Shown piece after piece: positions 59,754 through 64,000 of a stretch of DNA of 64,000 nucleotides (within the stretch, counting starts at the first letter, position 1; each line of letters opens with the position of its first letter). The position numbers and the translations under genes were made by a program. The notes below the pieces were generated by a model, which saw only the letters and a program-made list of their open reading frames with translations, made no database searches and had not been told where the DNA came from. Origin of the DNA: Kitasatospora sp. MAA19 (GTDB lineage: Bacteria > Actinomycetota > Actinomycetes > Streptomycetales > Streptomycetaceae); NCBI RefSeq assembly GCF_029894125.1, contig NZ_JARXYZ010000018.1, positions 100,717 to 164,716 of the forward strand, in the 5' to 3' direction.

Positions 59754-60503
59754 ATGCAGCTGACCGGGAACACCATCCTCATCACCGGCGGTGGCTCCGG
59801 CATCGGCCGGGGGCTGGCCGAAGCCCTGCACGGGCTCGGCAACACCGTCATCATCGCCGGCCGCCGCCGGGTCCTCCTCGACGAGGTCGCCCGGGCGCAC
59901 CCGGGCATGGGCACGGTCGAGCTCGACGTCGGTGACCCCGAGAGCATCGCCAGGGCCGCGGAGCGCGTCCTGGCCGATCACCCCGACCTCGATGTCCTCA
60001 TCAACAACGCCGGGATCATGCTCCGCGACGACGCCGCCGGACCGGTCGACGAGACCGTGCTGACCAGTCAACTGACGACCAACCTGCTCGGCGCCATCCG
60101 CACCACCTCAGCCTTCATCGAGCACCTCAAGGGCCGGCCCCGTGCCACGGTCGTCTACAACAGCTCCACCCTCGCCTTCACCCCGCTGGCGCAGTACGCG
60201 GCCTACTCCGCGACCAAGGCCGCGCTCCACTCCTACGCCCTGTCCCAGCGGTTCCGGCTCCGGGACACCTCGGTCCGCGTCCAGGAGATCGTGCCGCCCT
60301 GGGTCGCCACCGGCTTGGTCGGCGAGCCGGACGACGATCGCGCGATGCCGCTGGCGGACTTCGTGAGCCAGGCGGTCGAGGCCCTGGGCACCGACGTCGA
60401 AGAGGTGGTCGTCGACGCGGCCCGGATCTACCGCGACAACGCCGGGCCCGGCGAACACGCCTACGTCACCGAGCTCAACACCGCCATGGCCCGGATCCTC
60501 TAG
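59754..60503 (+). CDS. Short-chain dehydrogenase/reductase (DltE-like)
   Basis: 249 residues. Classical SDR: TGGGSGIGRGLAEAL (residue 11), NNAGIML (about residue 84), catalytic Ser in VVYNSSTLAFTPL, Tyr-Lys in YAAYSATKAALHSY (about residue 148). The PPWVATGL block after it resembles the DltE group. NAD(P)H-dependent oxidation or reduction of a carbonyl; substrate unknown. GAGGAG five bases before the ATG, directly after the GACC repeat. Confidence 0.9.
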   Translation: MQLTGNTILITGGGSGIGRGLAEALHGLGNTVIIAGRRRVLLDEVARAHPGMGTVELDVGDPESIARAAERVLADHPDLDVLINNAGIMLRDDAAGPVDETVLTSQLTTNLLGAIRTTSAFIEHLKGRPRATVVYNSSTLAFTPLAQYAAYSATKAALHSYALSQRFRLRDTSVRVQEIVPPWVATGLVGEPDDDRAMPLADFVSQAVEALGTDVEEVVVDAARIYRDNAGPGEHAYVTELNTAMARIL

Positions 60504-60810
60504 GTCCTGGCCCTGGCCGTGCAGTCCGGTGCACGCGGCCGGCCACCGGTCGACCGGTGCCATCGGCGCGGTGGTCGAGCCGGAGCTGCGCGTGTTCGAC
60601 CGGTGGGCCTTCGGGCGGTGTGCTCGGGTCTCGGCCCCGTCGATCCTCAAGGGCACGCTCCTCGGCGGGACCGATCACGGTGAGGACCGACGAGCCGTCA
60701 TCGTGATGGATCCGCCGACAGGTGTTTCGGCAGGCCGGCTCCTACGGGCGGTGGGGGAACGCCCGGCGTGGTACGCCCCGGCGGTGTCGGGGCTCGGGGT
60801 AGACATAGGT
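60504..60810. other. Intergenic region upstream of the SpoIIE-type sensor
   Basis: About 307 bases. The phosphatase frame stays open through it, but without ribosome-binding sites or hydrophobic content, so I treat it as promoter/leader. No other gene supported. Confidence 0.4.
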
Positions 60811-63558
60811 ATGGTCCGAGTCCTGCGCTCCTCCTGGCCGTCATGGCGTCGCTCGGGCGGTCGCGGCGAGAGGCAACGGACGCACTCTGCTCCGCAGGGT
60901 CCGTCAGCGCGCCGTCGGCGGTCGTCGGAAAGCGCGCGCAGCCTGGCCGGGCAGGTGTTCCTGCTGCAGGTGCTGGTCGTGCTGCTGCTCGTGGTGGTCG
61001 CCGTGACCGCGCTGCTGCTCAAGTCACGGAGCGACCGGCTCCAGGCGGCGCGCGACCGTTCGATCGCCGCGGCGGCGGCCTTCGCCCACGGTCCCGGCCT
61101 GGTGGCCGTGCTGCAGGGACCCGATCCGAGCGCGACGCTCCAGCCGCTGACCGAAGCCGCCCGCAAACAGGGCAAGGTCGACTTCATCGTCGTGACGAAC
61201 CGGGAGGGCATCCGCTACACCAATCCCGTCCCGGAACAGATCGGGGGGAAGATCATCGGCACCATCGGACCGGCGCTGGCAGGTCACGTCGTCCTGGAGA
61301 GTGCCGGCGGCGTGCTCGGCGAGGCGGTGCAGGCGATCGTCCCGGTGACGGATGCGAACGGCACGGTCGTGGGCCTGGTAGCGGCCGGGGTGACGGTCAG
61401 CCATGTGGGCAGTGCGGTCGGCCGGCAGCTGCCGTTCGTCGGCGGGGCAGGTCTCGTCGCGCTCGGTCTGGCGACGGCGGGCGCGGCCCTGGTCAGCAGG
61501 CGGCTGCGGCGCCAGACCCACGGTCTCGGGCCCGCCGAGATGACCCAGCTGTACGAGCACCACGAGGCCGTGTTGCACGCGGTGCGCGAAGGCGTGGTCA
61601 TCGTCGACGGCGCCGGCGACATCATGCTCGTCAACGACGAGGCGAGGCGGCTTCTCGACCTGCCGCCCGGCGCGGTCGGCCGCGCCGCCACGGACCTCGG
61701 TCTCGAACCCCGGATGGCCGAGCTGCTGGCCTCCGGTCGCGTCGCCACCGACGAGGTGATCCGGGTCGGGGACCGGCTGCTGGTCGTGAACAACCGGCTG
61801 ACCGACCGCGCGGGCGGGCCACCCGGCAGCGTGGCCACCGTGCGGGACTCCACCGAGCTGCAGGCCCTCGCGGGACGGGCGGAGGTCGCGCGCGGCCGTC
61901 TGCGGCTGCTGTACGACGCGAGCGTTGCCGTCGGCACGACCCTCGACGTCCGGCGCACCGCCGAGGAGCTCGCGCAGGTGGCCGTTCCGCGGTTCGCCGA
62001 CTACGTCACGGTCGACCTCTCCGAGCCCGTCCTGAGCGGTGACGAGCCGGCCGCGGCGGTCGGCGGCGAAGCCGTCGAGCTGCGCCGGGTCGCCCTCACC
62101 GGTATCCACGACGACCACCCTCTGTACCGGTCGGGCGAGCTGGTCGCGTTCGCCGCGTCGAGCCCGCAGGCCACGGGTTTCGTGAGCGGAACTCCGGTCC
62201 TCGTGCCCGACCTGCGGGCCGACGTCGCCTGGCGCTCCCAGGACGCCGAGCGTGTTCGGGCGGTTCTGAACCTCGGGGTCCACTCGCTCATCGCCGTTCC
62301 GCTCAGTGCCCGGGGTGTCACGATGGGGGTCGCCGACTTCTGGCGTGGGCAGGGGAGCGAGCCCTTCGAGGAGGACGACCTGTCGCTGGCGGGGGAGCTG
62401 GCAGCCCGTGCCGCCGTGTGCATCGACAACGCGCGTCGCTACACGCGTGAGCACGGCCTGGCCGTCGCCCTGCAGCGCAGCCTGCTGCCGCGAGGCGTGC
62501 CCGAGCAGAACGCCCTGGACATCGCCTACCGCTACCTGCCCGCGGAGGGCGGGGTGGGCGGCGACTGGTTCGACGTCATCCCGCTGTCCGGTACCCGCGT
62601 GGCCCTCGTGGTCGGCGACGTCGTCGGACACGGCCTGCACGCCGCCGCCACCATGGGCCGTCTCCGCACGGCCGTGCAGAACTTCTCGACCCTCGACCTG
62701 CCACCGGACGAGCTCCTCGGCCACCTCGACGAACTGGTCGCCCTGATCGATCAGGAGGCGGCCGCATCGGCGGGGGAGCCCACGGTCACGGGCGCCACCT
62801 GCCTGTACGCCGTCTACGACCCCACCGCAGGCACCTGCAGTGTCGCCCGTGCCGGGCACCCGCTGCCCGTCGTGGTCCTCCCCGACGGCACCACGGAGTT
62901 CCCGGACCTTCCCGCCGGCCCGCCGCTCGGCCTGGGCGGACTGCCCTTCGAAGCCACGGAGCTCCACCTGCCGGAAGGCAGCAGCCTGGTGCTCTACACC
63001 GACGGTCTGCTCGAGGACCGCACCCGCGACATCGGTGCCGGGTTGGACATCCTCGGCACCACACTCGCGGTCCCCGCCCGAACGCCCCAGGAGACCTGCG
63101 AAGCGGTCCTCGGTGCGCTGCTGCCCACCCGCCAGAGCGACGACATCGCACTCCTCATCGCCCGCACCCGCATCCTGGAACCCGGACGGATCAACGAATG
63201 GGAGGTGCCCGCCGACCCTTCGGCCGTGGCCGGGGCCCGGGAGGCCACCACCCGTCAGCTGATGCAGTGGGGGTTGGAGGAGGCGATGTTCACCACCGAG
63301 CTGATCCTCAGCGAGCTCATCACCAACGCCATCCGCTACGGCGGCGAACCCATCCGAGTGCGGCTGATCCACGACCGCACCCTGATCTGCGAGGTCTCCG
63401 ACACCAGCAGCACCTCACCCCACCTGCGCTACGCGGCCGACGAGGACGAGGGCGGCCGCGGCCTGTTCCTCGTCGCCCAGCTCGCCGAGCGCTGGGGCAC
63501 CCGCTACACCCCCACCGGCAAGATCATCTGGGCCGAACAGATCCTCCTCGGACTTTGA
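60811..63558 (+). CDS. Membrane sensor with PAS, GAF, SpoIIE (PP2C) and HATPase domains
   Basis: 915 residues. Order: basic N terminus; membrane helix about residues 43-72; extracytoplasmic sCache-like sensor (TNREGIRYTNPVPEQIGGKI); second helix about 208-232; PAS (about 250-340, VREGVVIVDGAGDIMLVNDE); GAF (about 365-540); PP2C with VGGDWFDVIPLSGTR, VVGDVVGHGLHAAATMGRLR, ARAGHPLPVVVLPDG and YTDGLLEDR (about 570-790); and a C-terminal anti-sigma-type HATPase (about 800-910, ELITNAIRYGG, GGRGLFLVAQLAERWG). It combines a phosphatase and a kinase of the partner-switching type controlling a sigma factor through an anti-anti-sigma protein. The ATG at 60811 is the likeliest start. Confidence 0.88.
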   Translation: MVRVLRSSWPSWRRSGGRGERQRTHSAPQGPSARRRRSSESARSLAGQVFLLQVLVVLLLVVVAVTALLLKSRSDRLQAARDRSIAAAAAFAHGPGLVAVLQGPDPSATLQPLTEAARKQGKVDFIVVTNREGIRYTNPVPEQIGGKIIGTIGPALAGHVVLESAGGVLGEAVQAIVPVTDANGTVVGLVAAGVTVSHVGSAVGRQLPFVGGAGLVALGLATAGAALVSRRLRRQTHGLGPAEMTQLYEHHEAVLHAVREGVVIVDGAGDIMLVNDEARRLLDLPPGAVGRAATDLGLEPRMAELLASGRVATDEVIRVGDRLLVVNNRLTDRAGGPPGSVATVRDSTELQALAGRAEVARGRLRLLYDASVAVGTTLDVRRTAEELAQVAVPRFADYVTVDLSEPVLSGDEPAAAVGGEAVELRRVALTGIHDDHPLYRSGELVAFAASSPQATGFVSGTPVLVPDLRADVAWRSQDAERVRAVLNLGVHSLIAVPLSARGVTMGVADFWRGQGSEPFEEDDLSLAGELAARAAVCIDNARRYTREHGLAVALQRSLLPRGVPEQNALDIAYRYLPAEGGVGGDWFDVIPLSGTRVALVVGDVVGHGLHAAATMGRLRTAVQNFSTLDLPPDELLGHLDELVALIDQEAAASAGEPTVTGATCLYAVYDPTAGTCSVARAGHPLPVVVLPDGTTEFPDLPAGPPLGLGGLPFEATELHLPEGSSLVLYTDGLLEDRTRDIGAGLDILGTTLAVPARTPQETCEAVLGALLPTRQSDDIALLIARTRILEPGRINEWEVPADPSAVAGAREATTRQLMQWGLEEAMFTTELILSELITNAIRYGGEPIRVRLIHDRTLICEVSDTSSTSPHLRYAADEDEGGRGLFLVAQLAERWGTRYTPTGKIIWAEQILLGL

Positions 63559-64000
63559 CGTCCGCCGCCGGCCGGGGCGGCCGACGGCGGGGATCAGGTC
63601 CCGCTCGACCGGGTCCGCATACCTGGCACAGGTGTCAGGAGTCGGCACCTCCACTGATGCGCGGGTCTCCACCGCCCCGGGCACACCCTTGCCGTACCCG
63701 GGGCGGCCGACTGTGTGGCGAGCCGGGCAGGGGTGCACCTGCACGGTCCTGGGCTGGGCATTTGTTTCGGGCGCGGAGTAGGGGTACTGTCTCCCAGTCG
63801 CCTGGCAGGGAGCACCGGACACGCGTTTGCGCGGACGGTCCCGGGGTGGCCAATCCTTCGAAACACCACTTCCCGGTTCGGGCTGGGTCGCGTCTTGTCG
63901 CGTCCCGGTTCTTATTCGGCGTGCTCGTTTTATTGGGTTGCGGTCGGATTCGCTTTTCGGAGCGGGGATCGGCTAGAGTTTGAAACGTCGGACGGGGCGT
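63559..64000. other. Gene-free right end of window
   Basis: About 440 bases after the phosphatase gene. No coding sequence or U-tract terminator. GC falls markedly after 63900, where a promoter-like stretch begins. Confidence 0.5.
63949..63979 (+). promoter_or_regulatory. Candidate strong promoter, rRNA-operon style
   Basis: An AT-rich stretch leads to TTCGCT (63949-63954) and TAGAGT (63974-63979), 19 bases apart, followed by TTGAAACGTCGGACGGGG. The TAGAGT-x-GAAAC-x-TCGGA pattern recalls the leader of streptomycete rRNA operons. The gene it drives lies beyond the window. Confidence 0.45.

Noticed and set aside
61024..63372. 782-residue minus-strand open frame
   Set aside because: Antisense shadow of the SpoIIE-type sensor gene; no motif and no ribosome-binding site.

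Overview
The window is high-GC actinomycete DNA. Codon third positions are strongly G/C, GTG starts are frequent, and one start is TTG. Regulators are of the LAL, AraC and SpoIIE-type phosphatase families, and there is a cytochrome bd operon with its own CydDC exporter. This fits a streptomycete (Streptomyces or Kitasatospora); the genus cannot be fixed from the window alone.

Layout. 1-1.75 kb: tail of a molybdenum-hydroxylase or catabolic locus (amidohydrolase, XdhC-type maturation factor). 1.8-13.9 kb: a redox/respiration island, with a PoxB-type pyruvate:quinone oxidoreductase converging on a leftward run of dps, cydA, cydB, cydD, cydC, a CX4C flavin disulfide oxidoreductase and a pirin, beside a divergent AraC regulator. 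14-19.9 kb: a LAL-type LuxR regulator, an HSL-family esterase, and a tightly coupled GNAT-OsmC-pirin operon whose upstream DNA carries a motif related to one upstream of the first pirin. 20-25.4 kb: a secreted double-VOC protein, DUF1275 membrane protein, YtcJ-like amidohydrolase, isochorismatase-like hydrolase and DoxX. 25.4-28.7 kb: a compact terpene synthase / cytochrome P450 / methyltransferase cluster.

28.7-36.5 kb is a scarred accessory zone: at least three different transposase remnants, a flavin monooxygenase flanked by a 101-bp near-perfect inverted repeat, a SMI1/KNR4 protein, an orphan methyltransferase-like gene, a decayed PP2C phosphatase fragment and small hypothetical genes. 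At 36.5-36.75 kb a strongly structured stretch ends in an intrinsic terminator and carries a 26-codon ORF with an ideal ribosome-binding site. This is the best candidate for an undescribed small RNA or small-protein locus.

37-44.2 kb: a universal stress protein, then an OmpR-type two-component system divergent from a lipoprotein and a MacAB-like efflux operon. 44.4-46 kb: a broken gene whose remaining part resembles a beta-hairpin pore-former. 46-52 kb: AraC/phytanoyl-CoA dioxygenase, salicylate-hydroxylase-like monooxygenase/LysR and an S66 carboxypeptidase. 52.4 kb: tRNA-Cys. 52.6-55.9 kb: a duplicated-domain cysteine protein, a polysaccharide deacetylase and two exported proteins. 55.9-60.5 kb: redox enzymes including a second copy of the unusual flavin oxidoreductase. 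60.8-63.6 kb: a large PAS-GAF-PP2C-HATPase stress sensor. The last bases look like the start of a strong rRNA-type promoter.
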